From assembly GCA_963930775.1 (NCBI GenBank), contig OZ005699.1, positions 3,679,501 to 3,743,500 of the forward strand: a stretch of 64,000 nucleotides of DNA, given 5' to 3'. This DNA comes from Cliona cf. orientalis. Its lineage: Eukaryota; Porifera; Demospongiae; Clionaida; Clionaidae. Positions 21,242 to 32,139 of the stretch are shown one piece after another. Position numbers and translations under genes: made by a program. Within the stretch, counting starts at the first letter, position 1. Every line of letters starts with the position of its first letter. The notes below the pieces were generated by a model. That model did no database searches. It saw only the letters and a program-made list of their open reading frames with translations, and was not told where the DNA came from.

Positions 21242-23665
21242 CTATATTGACATTAACTGAAAGAACCTTGGTATTTCTTTAGCCTTTTTTTCTAACTGTT
21301 CATACTCTTTTTCATCCAAAAAATATTTTAAGTACCATAAACGTTGAAAGTTCTTGTTTGTTTCTATTGAGCGTACTTGTGATATTAGTGGCAAAGTTTT
21401 CTCACAAGTTGTGGTCTTATCTCTGATTATAGAGCATATCCATTCTTCTCTTGAACAGGAGTCGGCTAGTTTTTGTGGCCATTTTAATTTATCCTGTAAT
21501 TCCTTCATTCTTAGTGCTGTTAGTCCATGAGCAATAGTGTAACGAATTCTAGGAGTGCAATCCAGTCTATCTTTATCGGTGTGAACTTCAGTATCACATC
21601 GCTTTTTTTCCTCCTCAACTGTTTTATTCAATCTCTTAGCAAGACGTATTGCTTTTGATTCAATTTGGTGTACTTCAAGCAAAAAAGGAACAATAAGATC
21701 ATTTAAAACTCCTAGAAAGCACGAAAGATTCAAATTATCCAAGTTGATATCGTTTAGAAGCAGGTGTGCAGCAGTAGCTTTGAAATCATACTGACTTCTA
21801 TGAATACCAATAATAGCTAGAATTTTGAGGATGGTTTGGCACTGTTGTTCATTCGTAGATAATTTATTCAAAGTTGATTGAAAGAACCCTAAGCTGCATT
21901 GATAGTTTCCCAATAAAAGTTCTGTTAGTCCATCCTCCAAGCTCGATTTTCTTCCATAATTGCATTTATTGGGTACTACCGTGCAATATTGAACGCATTC
22001 ATGCTCAGCCACTGTAATAATTAAAGATATATCTCTAAGAGATAAATACCAAGGTGGTGAATAATGTACATGTATCAAAAGGGAATTGTGGTATCCTAAT
22101 GCTTCAGCTGATTGATTTTTATCGTCCTTCCCAATACACTTTCTTAGTGATGGACAACTAGCAAGCATCTGCAGGCATAAACCATTAGGCTGTTGAACTA
22201 ACTTTGGCTTAGATGGTAGCAGAAGTGAAGGGGGATGAATTGATGGGCAATATAAAGCCTTTGTGAGATAGCTAAATGCAAATAAAGCTTTGGCGCTTAA
22301 ACTGCAACAAAACATACTGCTTGGTTTACAGCAATGTTCTGTTATAACTTTAAGAGTCATCTTAAAAAGCTGCTTCAGATCGTATTTCTCTCCTAGGATT
22401 GGTAAGAAACTGTTCACCAATCTTTGATTGGACCCAATATAAATTGCAAGCTGAAGATTTTGAGTATTTTGAAGCTGGAAATAAAGATTCCTGGCATTAG
22501 TAAAGACATAGTTTCCATAAAAAGTCTTAGCTACAGCTCTGTTTCTGTTAGTTTCATTTCCAGGTTCTCCACATAATTGGATAAATTTTCTTACGTATGG
22601 ATGAAATTTAAATTGTTTTTGTGTATCTAACTCAGTTTCAATGAATGAATGCTCTAGTAAGGCATCTAAACAACCATCAACACTTATATTTGTATCCTGC
22701 TGCAGATGTTGTTCAACCATGGTCTTTGTAAAAGTATAGCTTCCTCTCATATCCACAAGAAGCCATAGACACAATTTATGTTCTTGCGTAAGGTGATCAT
22801 ATAGCAGATGGATTGCGTTAACATGGTGCTGGATCCCTTCACCATTGGGTTCCATAATAGACTGAAGATATGCAAACGCATCACCATAGTGGCTAGTTTT
22901 CAGTTTTGCAACTACATCACCAATTTTGTCAGATGTATTACTTCTAAGATATTCAACAATTGATATGATTACTTGTGGAATTCCACCTAACTCAAAGCAG
23001 AGTTCTTTTCCATTCTCAGTATTGATTTGATCATGATATTTGGAAGTGATCCATTTTTCACAAGTTATGGGGGACAGTCCTCCTAGCTGAATGACAGGTC
23101 GCGTCAAAAATTGCTTCCTGTTAAGGCGAGAAATCAGAACAATTTTGGCCCTTGATTTTGTTGCATAAAATTGCTTAATGATGGTATTATCCATTTGTTC
23201 CACTAAATTATCTACACTATCAAAAAATAAAACAGTGCTTGGCATCAACGCTTTGTACCAGGATTGCAATGAAAATTCTACAGTACCATAAAACCATGTG
23301 AATATGGTCATATAATTCAAAATGGACAAACATGTATGATCACTTACTATATCAGTAACCAGTGATGATGTACTATTATGTCTAGAAACATCAATATACA
23401 CCACACAACATCCATATTTGTTAACAAGCTTATCAATTGTGTCCAAAATCAGTACTGTTTTTCCAACTCCAGCTATTCCAACTAATTCAATAATGGTAGG
23501 TTCACCAAGTATGTTTTCTATTATCTGGTGTTGTTCATTTTCTCGTCCAAACAGATCAGAATGCAATATTATTTGTTGTGAGGGGCTCCAAAAAAATATA
23601 GGTATAATAGCCACAGTCACAATGAAAAGCGACAATATCATGGATGATTTGATTGTAGAAATCAT
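21242..23665 (-). CDS. membrane-anchored NB-ARC-like STAND ATPase, intronless
   Basis: A single open frame of 807 residues. Residues 9-25 (MILSLFIVTVAIIPIFF) form a signal anchor or transmembrane helix. A STAND P-loop NTPase follows: LFGRE at 38-42 (the hinge before NB-ARC), Walker A GIAGVGKT (63-70), Walker B TVLFFDSVDNL (144-154), sensor-1-like KIVLISR (174-180) and the GLPL-equivalent ELGGIPQVI (225-233). A winged-helix-like region covers about 290-370, with FKFHPYVRKFIQL close to the NB-ARC H-x-x-V-R motif. The C-terminal 400 residues are helical and TPR-like in feel (GLTELLLGNYQCSLGFFQSTL) but have no clear repeat register. No Death, CARD or LRR is present. STAND proteins are nucleotide-dependent switches in immunity and cell death. 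The lack of introns next to a 13-exon gene could mean a retroposed origin. No intact partner gene adjoins. Confidence 0.75.
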   Translation of the reverse strand: MISTIKSSMILSLFIVTVAIIPIFFWSPSQQIILHSDLFGRENEQHQIIENILGEPTIIELVGIAGVGKTVLILDTIDKLVNKYGCCVVYIDVSRHNSTSSLVTDIVSDHTCLSILNYMTIFTWFYGTVEFSLQSWYKALMPSTVLFFDSVDNLVEQMDNTIIKQFYATKSRAKIVLISRLNRKQFLTRPVIQLGGLSPITCEKWITSKYHDQINTENGKELCFELGGIPQVIISIVEYLRSNTSDKIGDVVAKLKTSHYGDAFAYLQSIMEPNGEGIQHHVNAIHLLYDHLTQEHKLCLWLLVDMRGSYTFTKTMVEQHLQQDTNISVDGCLDALLEHSFIETELDTQKQFKFHPYVRKFIQLCGEPGNETNRNRAVAKTFYGNYVFTNARNLYFQLQNTQNLQLAIYIGSNQRLVNSFLPILGEKYDLKQLFKMTLKVITEHCCKPSSMFCCSLSAKALFAFSYLTKALYCPSIHPPSLLLPSKPKLVQQPNGLCLQMLASCPSLRKCIGKDDKNQSAEALGYHNSLLIHVHYSPPWYLSLRDISLIITVAEHECVQYCTVVPNKCNYGRKSSLEDGLTELLLGNYQCSLGFFQSTLNKLSTNEQQCQTILKILAIIGIHRSQYDFKATAAHLLLNDINLDNLNLSCFLGVLNDLIVPFLLEVHQIESKAIRLAKRLNKTVEEEKKRCDTEVHTDKDRLDCTPRIRYTIAHGLTALRMKELQDKLKWPQKLADSCSREEWICSIIRDKTTTCEKTLPLISQVRSIETNKNFQRLWYLKYFLDEKEYEQLEKKAKEIPRFFQLMSI

Positions 23666-23767
23666 GTTTCATGAGGTTACTCTGTATGGATAATATTAAT
23701 TTCAAGTATGCATGTATTATAATTTTATTAGCTACATGTATAGCTATTAAATTTATAGTTATAGCCC

Positions 23768-24620
23768 CTTGTATCATAGAGTCGGTAGACTCTATAAGTA
23801 GGGATGACCCAGATATGCCATATATAATACATTACAAATTCCAAAACATCTTAAAACAGCTAACTTTGTAAAATTTCTGAGTGTGAAAATCGGAATCTCC
23901 AGCAAATTATCTAACAAGACCAAGATCATTCATCAAATCAATTGTACACGCCAGAACTAGATGTTCAAAAAAATGGCCATTTCTCAATCTTTCTTTCTTT
24001 CTTTTTCATTATCAGGGCTAACTCAAGACTGTCTGGACCGCTCACCTTAGTTCTCGTATAAATCCACTCTATTTTGTAGTGTGCAGGTCCATAACTCGTT
24101 AGTTTGGCGTTATCTCGACAGTTATACGTAATGGTGGGTGTGTACGGCGCATTAACTAATGGGTGTGTCTGATACGCCATTTTGTCATATAATGCGCATG
24201 CTCGGAATGTGCTGCCATGGTGAAATCATGTGACTATGGTCAGGGGCGCGGCCCGCGCGATACAGCTACAATGTAGTTGGCCGGCCTGACTCAGCACTCA
24301 GATACTCGCGCTCAGTTCTAGTTCTAGCCTTGAGCCAGGTGCCAGGCTCTCCCGCACGAGCTAACTATAGCTTAGTTAACTAGACCAGTGCGAGCTAAGC
24401 GCTATACAGTGAACTAGGTATCAAGAGGCTCCTCAGCAGTCAGTATCATAACAGCCAGTTTACAACTTGATTTTCTCCCTAACAGACCAGCCTTCTTTGT
24501 CACGTCGGCCACCTTGAAGGGTGTGGCTAAGACTTTGCACGCACGCGCGAACTTCGGTACCTCCCATCTACTAGCTGCTAATTTCACTGGACAGAGGTTG
24601 AGAGTTGAATGAGCAAACCA
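23768..24620 (+). repeat. interspersed repeat family R-A, copy 1
   Basis: Begins ATCATAGAGTCGGTAGACTC, a short palindrome, then AAGTAGGGATGACCC. It continues with conserved blocks CAGGGCTAACTCAAGACT, GCCATTTTGTCATATAATGC and CCATGGTGAAATCATGTGAC. The same order occurs at 24939, 38269 and 57345, and the start occurs at 63915. The 3' limit is approximate. No ORF. It could be a SINE or a non-autonomous element; I cannot tell which. Confidence 0.6.
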
Positions 24621-24678
24621 TGTAAGATGGCATTGATAAATTATACCGTGCTAAGAGCAATTAAAATAGAACAGAAAG

Positions 24679-24866
24679 AAGTATAAAAATTGAAGGATGA
24701 AGTAGGGATGGCAGGATCAAAAAGTACACAAACAAGATTTATAAGGGAAAAGAAAAGCAAGCGAAGGGATGTATAGCAGATGCTTATCCCTTACAAATCT
24801 TGTTTGTGTACTTTTTGACCCTGCCATCCATACATCATCCTTCAATTTACTGTTTTTATACTTATA
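24679..24866. mobile_element. fold-back MITE family F, short copy
   Basis: Arms of about 85 bp are mutual reverse complements (AAGGATGAAGTAGGGATGGC and AAAAAGTACACAAACAAGAT on the left, their complements on the right) around a short loop. Related copies are at 26186, 39849 and 58490. Confidence 0.7.
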
Positions 24867-24938
24867 TAACAATCAGAAGATTCTTTTGGAGGAGGCAAAA
24901 CCTCCTTTCCCAATACTCCATAGCCGTATAGAACAACT

Positions 24939-25780
24939 ATCATAGAGTCGGTCGGTAGACTGTATAAGTAGGGATGGCCCGGATATGCCGTATATGTAAT
25001 ACATTACAAATACCCAAATATCTCAAAATAAGTGATTTTGTGAAATTTCTAAGTGTGAAAATCAGAATCTCCAGCAAATTGTGCATCTAACAAGACCAAG
25101 ATCATACATCAAAACAATTGTACACATCAGAACCAGATGTTCAAAAAATAGGCCATTAATTTTGTCAATCTTTCTTCTTTCTTTTTCATTTCTAGGGCTA
25201 ACTCAAGACTGCCTCCACCGCTCATCTTACTTTGTAGCGTGCAGTGCAGTGGCACGCTAGTTTGGCGTTGTCTCGACAGTTACGTAATAGTGGGTGTGTA
25301 CGGCGCATTATCGAGTGGGTGTGTCTAATACGCCATTTTATGATATAATGCGCATGCTCGGAATATGTTGCCATGGTGAAGTCATGTGACAGCGCCTGGC
25401 CCTAGGCGCTAGGCGGGCTATCTATTACTATCGTTAGCGTGTGCAACAGTGCGCTTGACCGATCATGGATATGAAGGTTCAAGGCTCAAGGAGCGGTAAG
25501 GCGTTAGGCATAGGCGAGCTACTCGCTAGCGCTTGGAGCGCTAGTGCTACGCTGCATGCTGGATCGGTCATAGATTATACCATCATACAAAGGAATAGGG
25601 CTCGAGCAGCGATATTAAACGTAGTGACAGATCATAATTATGCCGGGCAGCTAGCTGCTGCCAACAGTAAAACATAGAACTTGGTTTTCTCCCTAAGCGG
25701 AAAAGTCTCATCACTACTTGGGCCGCTGTTAGGTTGCGTGACCGAAGTTGGAAGAGTAGTTGACTTGGAGAAGTATAAAT
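24939..25780 (+). repeat. interspersed repeat family R-A, copy 2
   Basis: Starts ATCATAGAGTCGGTCGGTAG with an extra CGGT, then GGGATGGCCCGGATATGCC and the same ordered blocks as copy 1, at roughly 85-90% similarity by eye through about 25400. Similarity to copy 1 resumes near 25680 (TTGGTTTTCTCCCTAA). The small ORF at 25465-25677 is inside the repeat and has no recognisable domain. Confidence 0.55.
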
Positions 25781-26185
25781 CATTTATTAGTGAAGTTGCT
25801 TGATGAAAGTATGGACAACTGACACAAAAACGTACTCCTATTTATACAAAAAGCCAAGCTAAGGAATATTCTAGAACACAAATGACATAAATCATATCCT
25901 GCCTAACACCTATAGTGATGTAAAACTCATAAGAAACCTAACAGGAAACCAACATATAAAATATTACCTATACATTCAAAAAGAGTGCTCTAGGCGTTAG
26001 GTGATATAACATGCAAAATGACATACTACCATACAGAAATCATATATTCCTAGCTACCTACTCCCATAAAAGGAATAAAAACCAACACAGTCCTAAAAAA
26101 TCCAAATATCTAATACTAATCAAGTCCATAGTTCAACCCACACTTTCACAGCCGCCTAAAGCAGCTTTCTTTGTCATCCCATAAT
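25781..26185. other. unassigned AT-rich spacer
   Basis: No coding signal, terminal repeats or tandem structure recognised. Confidence 0.3.
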
Positions 26186-26572
26186 AATAACAAATATGAA
26201 TAAAATTGAAGGATGAAGTAGGGATGGCAGGATCAAAAAGCACACAAACAATTACAAGTGATAATCGCATCTACTATACATCCCTACACTTGCTTTTTGA
26301 GGGATGCAAAAATAACCAGTAAAATGCGATTGAATCAAAACTGATAAACCCAAACCATCATGACAACTAGGGAACAACCTGCACGAATGTCTCCCACATA
26401 CCATGGCACACTCAACAAACACGTCAACCATGATTAATAGGTGCACAATAGTCGAGAAAAGCAACTGTAGGGATATATAGTAGAGATGTGATTATCTCTT
26501 ATTTGTGTACTTTTTGATCCTGCCATCCCTATTTCATTCTTCAATTTTATTCAATTGCTTTTATACTTGTAT
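26186..26572. mobile_element. fold-back MITE family F, long copy
   Basis: Ends AATTGAAGGATGAAGTAGGG and its complement CCCTATTTCATTCTTCAATT. Sub-terminal AAAAAGCACACAAACAA and TTTGTGTACTTTTTGATCC are also inverted. The central ~200 bp are unique relative to the short copy. Confidence 0.65.
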
Positions 26573-26579
26573 AATAGTA

Positions 26580-26719
26580 AGAGACTGAGTCCAAGGTCTC
26601 TATGTGCTTTAAGACACCCAAAGGCCCTGGGCTGTAGCATCCTGAGTGAAGCGAGGGTGCTACTAGCTAAGGGCTTGAGGGTCTCTTAAGAGCATAGAGA
26701 CCATTGGATGCGGACTCTA
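26580..26719. repeat. palindromic element family P, copy 1
   Basis: The outer ends are inverted (AGACTGAGTCCAAGGTCTCT / GAGACCATTGGATGCGGACTCT). The internal segment (CCTGAGTGAAGCGAGGGTGC) recurs at 27515 in the second copy. Confidence 0.6.
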
Positions 26720-26932
26720 ACTGATTTACATTGTAGAATATAGGAACTGTAACCCTGACATTTATCCTGGGGACTAGGCTAGTGTTGCACTGTAAATCTT
26801 TTTTGCCCTTGGCAGCCCAATAATAGACCTCTCCAAGAGGTCGATAAGTGACCTGAGAGGTCTCTAAGTGACATAATGGACCTCCATCTGACCAATCAGA
26901 TTACTGTATTTGTTACAACTATGAAAACTTGA

Positions 26933-27445
26933 CCATGCCCTCAATAGCTGCATAGTGGAAATGGTGTGTGTGGTAAAGGTCGTTAATATAGTGGATTCAC
27001 TGTACAGTACGATGCCCGCGCCTCAGTCGCAGACTAGCCTCGGATCATCAGGAATCTGAGAGTGGCTCTTGATCGCGACCTCGATGATGTGAAGTTTCAA
27101 AGCTAAGAAGAACTCAATAGCGCAGTACAGCTATAGACTGTTCCGGCGGCACGCTGCTCATGATGTGTGCTATATATGGTGCAGGGCTATCTATATAATA
27201 TTATATCCACAGGATTACGTCAGCCTAGGGAACGCGTGAAGTTCGGCCATCACACTGTTTGTAAGGTATTCACTGGATACACGCGCAAGATACTCTACAT
27301 ACTTCACTGAATTTCAAGTCCCAGAAGGGCTCCATCGAGGCCCTGAATTTTTACATAGTTACCTCATAGATAATAGGTTTCATCATAATTACTCATAATT
27401 ACCTAACAACCGCAAAAAAGTGAATTGTTACTGAGGGCATAATAT
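26933..27445 (-). mobile_element. MITE family T (ACATCCCCAGT ends), diverged inverted copy
   Basis: In reverse orientation it matches the copies at 44176-44654 and 57980-58471. Shared blocks include GGTAAAGGTCGTTAATA, GATTACGTCAGCC and CCGCAAAAAAGTGAATT. The middle is rearranged or diverged. Confidence 0.55.
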
Positions 27446-27449
27446 TCAT

Positions 27450-27578
27450 TAGAGCCCGAGTCCAACCTAAGTCTCTACGCGATTTAGCCCAAAGCTGTAG
27501 CGTCCCGAGTGGAGCGAGGGCGCTACTAAGGGCCTGAGGGTCTCTAAAGAGTGTAGAGACCATTGGACGAGGGCTCTA
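27450..27578. repeat. palindromic element family P, copy 2
   Basis: Ends TAGAGCCCGAGTCCAA and TTGGACGAGGGCTCTA are inverted complements with one mismatch. The internal GTCCCGAGTGGAGCGAGGGC and the GAGGGTCTCT motif are shared with copy 1. Confidence 0.65.
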
Positions 27579-27689
27579 TCTAGTTTAGAATATACTATTA
27601 TATCACTTAACAAAATACCTAGCTAGTAGATAATTGGATATGGGCCATATATTATTTTATAGCAAGGTTACCTAGCCTGGCATCCTGCT

Positions 27690-29060
27690 GTTCTGACAAG
27701 GTGACTGACTACAAACTACCTGTACCAGATTTATCAACTCAGCAAATCTTAGATGACGTTCGTAGGCATGGTTTGGTGAATGAGTGCACAGGCGCACTCA
27801 CTTCTACTGCCATATGTCTGTAGCAAAATATTTTGCACCACCGAAAACAGAGGAAGAAATTGAAAAGGCTCGAATAATATCGTCCATTCCAAAGAAGATA
27901 CAGCCTATTGTGTTAGACTATGGTTGAGCTGGTCTGAGTATAGAGCGGCAACTACCATGGAGTTCCAGTACCATCGCTGGCAATTCTATCGGCAACTACT
28001 CGAGACCTGCAGTATTGGCTTATCCGTTTAATCCATGAAATTAGGAAGAAAAATGATCCAGAGTATCCATCCAATACTTTGCATCACATCATTTCTGCGC
28101 CACATTCGCCATGATTGCGGGTGACCGGAGATTGATTTTTCAATGATCCAGGGTTCTTACTGACAGACTTTCGTTCTTCTCTTGATGCTAACTCAGAGAT
28201 GCAACGTTTGCAATCAGCTGGCTTAGGTTCTGAAAGAAAGCAGGCAGAACCACTCACTTTGGAGGAGGAGCAACTTCAGGAGAAAAAGATTTTTGGTGCC
28301 CACAGTTCCAAAGCATTAACTGCTGAATACTGTAATGTTCATGAATGAATTGTATTTCGCTCTCCGTAGTGGAGAACATCGCCAACTCCACCATGTCCCA
28401 CGCCATATCCAGTTAGTGGAAAAGCCAGGAGAGAGAGCTTACCTAATGTACAAAGAGGAAACTCCAAAAATCATCCTAGAGGGTTGAAGGGTCGTAAACA
28501 CAAGCCAAAGATGGTAGCTATGCATCATGCAAACACTGAAAATCCCAGTCGATGCTTCATACAATTTTTCAAAATGTACCGAGACCTATGTCTAGCTGAT
28601 CATCCTGACAGTGCCTTCTATCTAACACCACTGAAGAAGTTCACTGCACACTATTGGTTCTCTCGTTCTCTTGTGGGACATACATGTAACACCCTGAAGA
28701 GCTTTGTAGCTAATAATAATATTATTATATATATGCAAGGAAGCACAAACGAATATCACTCCCTTCGAGCAAATTAATGCAGCCATCAGACTATATGCAT
28801 CAGGTATGGATGAACAGCTGGTGATGGAGAGAACTGGCCATCGCAGCATAGAAAGAATAAGAAGCTATAAAAGGACATCCACCGAGCAGCAGCAGGACAT
28901 TTCCCACATTCTCAGCAACTCAAAAAAATCATGCAGTAATGCTGGACTTCAGCAATCCACTGCCATTGTCCCTAAACAGTCCACACACCACATATCATCA
29001 TCTACCAACAGCGTATGTTTACCAAACATTACAGATTCATCTAGCAGCAGCCAATAACTC
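27690..29060 (+). pseudogene. degraded Crypton-like tyrosine recombinase (DUF3504-type)
   Basis: Pieces in several frames follow the DUF3504 tyrosine-recombinase order. LIHEIRKKNDPEYPSNTLHH is near 28030. A DFRSSLDANSEMQRLQSAGLG segment with ERKQAEPLTLEEEQL follows. LRSGEHRQLHH, with the first catalytic Arg, is near 28365. Then come LKGRKHKPKMV, the FYLTPLKKF block, and finally MERTGHRSIERIRSYKRTS (28824-28880), the H-x-S...Y end of the active site. Many stops and frameshifts interrupt it, for example a TGA at 28347-28349 and a shift at 28484. Such enzymes recombine circular DNA in Cryptons; some were domesticated in ZMYM and KCTD1-type genes. Here it is a fossil. Confidence 0.7.
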
Positions 29061-29129
29061 GATTGATTCATCACTAGTCACAGTAGGCTATCAGCGTGCT
29101 GAGAGTTTTGCACAATTATAGTGTTACTT

Positions 29130-29320
29130 CATTTATAAGTCAAGAGAACACGTGAAGTTCAACCAGCTCAGCCATACTTGTCAGAGAAAGTAACACGTAG
29201 ATTATGTTAGATACTCCACATAATATTATTACTTTACAGATTTTAAGGTCTCAGAAAGGCTCCATCGAGGCCCTGAATATTCCCACAAAGAATAGGTTTC
29301 ATCATACTATTAGATTATGC
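29130..29320 (-). repeat. fragment of MITE family T
   Basis: AACACGTGAAGTTCAACC and GGCTCCATCGAGGCCCTGAA, followed by AGAATAGGTTTCATCAT, match the right half of the copy at 26933-27445. Confidence 0.5.
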
Positions 29321-29641
29321 CTCAAAAATAAACAGTCTAGTTGACTGGGCTGAAGCCAGTGGTAAATCAAATGAAGATTAATTTGGCTTCAGGGGTGAAA
29401 GAAGGACGCCATATCCAATTTATATATGGCAATAATTTATTATTATAATATTATAGGCATCCAAAAAGAGACGCAAATCGCTATTAATGTGCTTGCTTTA
29501 TAGACTTTGTTAATAAAAAAAAGCGTTAGACTCAATTAAAAAAACTTGTATGGGAGTCAGCACTAAGATCTTAAGCCTATTACAATCCATATAGCTATCC
29601 ATGGAAATAAAGCCTCTTGCACAATCACAGCAATATTATAA

Positions 29642-29920
29642 GGCGGGGCAAACTGAATTCGCTGTTTATCGTCACCGCCCGCATGGATTTTCAGATTTTC
29701 TCAAAATTTTTCAGATTTCATATTCAATACAGTAAACATATGGCACTTTGAGCCCCACCCACCGATCGCGTTAATTAGAGGGCGGGGCGTCGGCGATTTC
29801 GAGGTTCGAGCATAGCTATCCAGCACTCTCTACTGGTTTGAAATATGAAAAATGACCGCCCGCCCGCATGCAAAATCGAAATCTTTGTGACGATAAACTG
29901 TGAATTTAGTTTGTCACGCC
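29642..29920. mobile_element. 279-bp MITE
   Basis: Inverted ends GGCGGGGCAAACTGAATTC...TTTATCGTCAC and, inverted, GGCGTGACAAACTAAATTC...TTTATCGTCAC. Flanks are TTATAA on the left and TAATAA on the right. No ORF. Confidence 0.6.
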
Positions 29921-29989
29921 TAATAATTATTATATCCTGTTACTATGTTGTTGCTAAGTAAAATATATACCATAATGCATGCACTTCCT

Positions 29990-31540
29990 AGAGACAAGCA
30001 GTGCAATATGAACACCCTCATGCAGGTAAGCCACAGTCGCGGCAATATGAATAGCGCCAGGAAACCCACAGTGCAATATTAGTGGCTCAAGGGAAGTCAA
30101 AGTGCAATATTAAATAGCTACTTCAGGCCTTGAACAATAAACATGTTGGTAGCAACAAAAGTAAAACTATCAATCGAGCGTCTCGCGAGACTAAATGGAG
30201 CGTATGGCGGGAAAGGTAGCGGGAGATCGCCAGTTCGAAGCGATATGGGCGGAGTCGTCGATCGATCGATCGCGAGTCAAAACAGTATAGGCGTATCTAG
30301 GTAAGCTTACTGCGTAGGCACGTAGCCGATAGTCAACAGCTCCAGCTTAGTTTTTTGGCTTCTGAGCTCGACGTTGCAGGTCACGCTAACGATGGTAGTT
30401 CATCGTCAAGAGTCGAATAGCTGTAGCTAGCTGTGTGGATTTGACCACACCCCTCGGTCCCAAGACGTTCAGAAGTTCGCTCATTGACGTTCGAGAACTT
30501 GACTCAGAGAGCGACTTTGTGTGTCCGTTTCGATTAAGATAAGCTTGTCTTTTCTTCTTTTTTTTAGTGTTCTATGCGTATCAAAACCAGTCTACACGTA
30601 GACCCCAAAATTTAATCTCTGCTGACGTCAGCAAATATGTGCTGAGTGTGCACAGCACATTCAGGGTCACTGTATGCTGGCCCTCATACAGCCAAGTGAA
30701 AGTGTCCAGATAAGCGGTTTAGAGGCTTTGCAGTCAGAGGAAGGATGGATATTTATTATGAGTCACTCTAAATTCTGAATAGTGTCGTCGATCAGGCTAC
30801 AAGGAGGCAAACGCACACAAACGAAGGTAAGTGTCTGGGCCGGGCCAACTTGAATTTTTGTACGATTTTGGGGTGGCAGTTTTTACGCCACGCCGGTGTG
30901 TTTAAAATGTTTATAAGTTTGGAATGAACGTATACTTTTCTCTAGAAGTTTCTCTATTATACAGGTGGAGAATTATGGCCGTCTAAAATCTTCAAAAAAT
31001 TAGGTGAAATCGACCGTTTGTGTACGATTGCCTTACCAGATGGCTACCCTTCAAATCCAAGAAAACAAACTATATCTATCCATAAAACAGTATCTCTGTT
31101 ATGATATCAATTGGACTTACAGTTTTGTCATGATGGCAGCTTTTGTACAGCCATTATTCGATTTTTGTTTAGTTTTTGTCAACTTGAATTTTTGTACGAT
31201 TTTGGGGTGGGCCACGCCCCAAGTTCTGGCGCTCCGTATACCTTCATTCCCACGAGTTCTTCAAGAAAAACGAGTGTTGAAGGCTAACTCTGTCTAGTCA
31301 GCTTGTAAATAGCGTACAAACTTTTGATAAAACTGGACTCTGTGGCCATTTTTGGCGGGAAGGCGCTTCTTCCCGGTAAAACAATTATTGACTGTACAAA
31401 GATTGCATCTCATTGGTCCCCGCCTACAAGTGCATGTTGATGACGTAAAATGTGCGTGGGCGTGCAGCTGGAATTAAAATTGGCCGAACCCCGGGGTTTT
31501 CGTGTAAAGACTGTACGGTAGCTATGCCTACGGGATATAA
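29990..31540. other. non-coding region with scattered repeats
   Basis: It has a run of AGTGCAATATTA-type motifs at 30000-30110, GC-rich patches at 30150-30500, and a perfect 31-bp direct repeat at 30846-30876 and 31180-31210 (starts CAACTTGAATTTTTGTACG). No convincing exon. Confidence 0.4.
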
Positions 31541-31662
31541 ACTAGTTATATCACGTGAACTCGGGATGCATAGCATTTATTGCCCTTAACCCTCGGGCAC
31601 AAGGCCCTCGGGCTTCGGTGCAATAAATGCCATACATCCCTCGCACCCGTGATATAACTATT
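31541..31662. repeat. fold-back element, ~120 bp
   Basis: Arms ACTAGTTATATCACG...GGGATGCATAGCATTTATTGC and their near complement ending ATCCCTCGCACCCGTGATATAACTA. The loop contains CCCTCGGGC repeats. Confidence 0.6.
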
Positions 31663-31679
31663 ACTAATTCTCTTGTCAT

Positions 31680-31859
31680 TCTGCCGAGCTTGAGAAGGAG
31701 TGAAACAATCCTCTACTGTTCAACCTATTATAGTTTTCTGGAATCTTACCTTAAAATAAAAATTGGAAAACCTGAAAATCCAGTTGCTGCTGTTTGTAGA
31801 TGATCTAGTGCTGCTAGCAGACTCTGAATAAGGTATACAAGACTCCATGAATAGATTAT
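31680..31859 (+). pseudogene. non-LTR reverse-transcriptase fragment, 5' part
   Basis: NPLLFNLL near 31710 corresponds to the S-P-L-L-F-N-L-Y stretch of RT, and LLLFVDDLVLLADSE at 31782-31826 is the catalytic block (F-V-D-D in place of Y/F-A-D-D). GIQDSMNRLL follows and then stops abruptly at the Helentron insertion point. Stops (TAG near 31731, TAA at 31827) show it was already decayed or has since decayed. Confidence 0.65.
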
Positions 31860-31949
31860 TAACCCTCGGCGCATGCGCGAGGGTTACGATGTAGTCGTTC
31901 AGTGTGTCTGTCTGCATGCATGCATGTCTGTCTGTCTGTCTATTATCAC

Positions 31950-32120
31950 GCTAGCTGCTACATACCTCGTTTGCGAGTCCAAACTGCGATGTTATAAGAT
32001 TCCTTATGGCGTTCCAAACGCATGATTTGTGTGGATTTCGCAGAAAACGCTTTGTTGGCCAGTTTTTGCGTCATTCGCTGATTCTAAGCTTCTTGACTTC
32101 TCCCGGCCCATCGCTCTGCT
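31950..32120 (+). repeat. conserved 5' region of the Helentron family
   Basis: ATTATCACGCTAGCTGCTAC, CTCGTTTGCGAGTCC, GAAAACGCTTTGTTGGCCAG and TTCGCTGATTCTAAGCTTC are shared, in order, with 41680-41830 and, inverted, with 6245-6400. This defines about 250 bp of family-specific 5' sequence. Confidence 0.7.
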
Positions 32121-32139
32121 ATGACTTTACGTACTCAGG

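Noticed and set aside
29790..29810. GGTTCGAG motif as a tRNA T-arm
   Set aside because: No matching A box, acceptor stem or cloverleaf nearby; it is inside a MITE.
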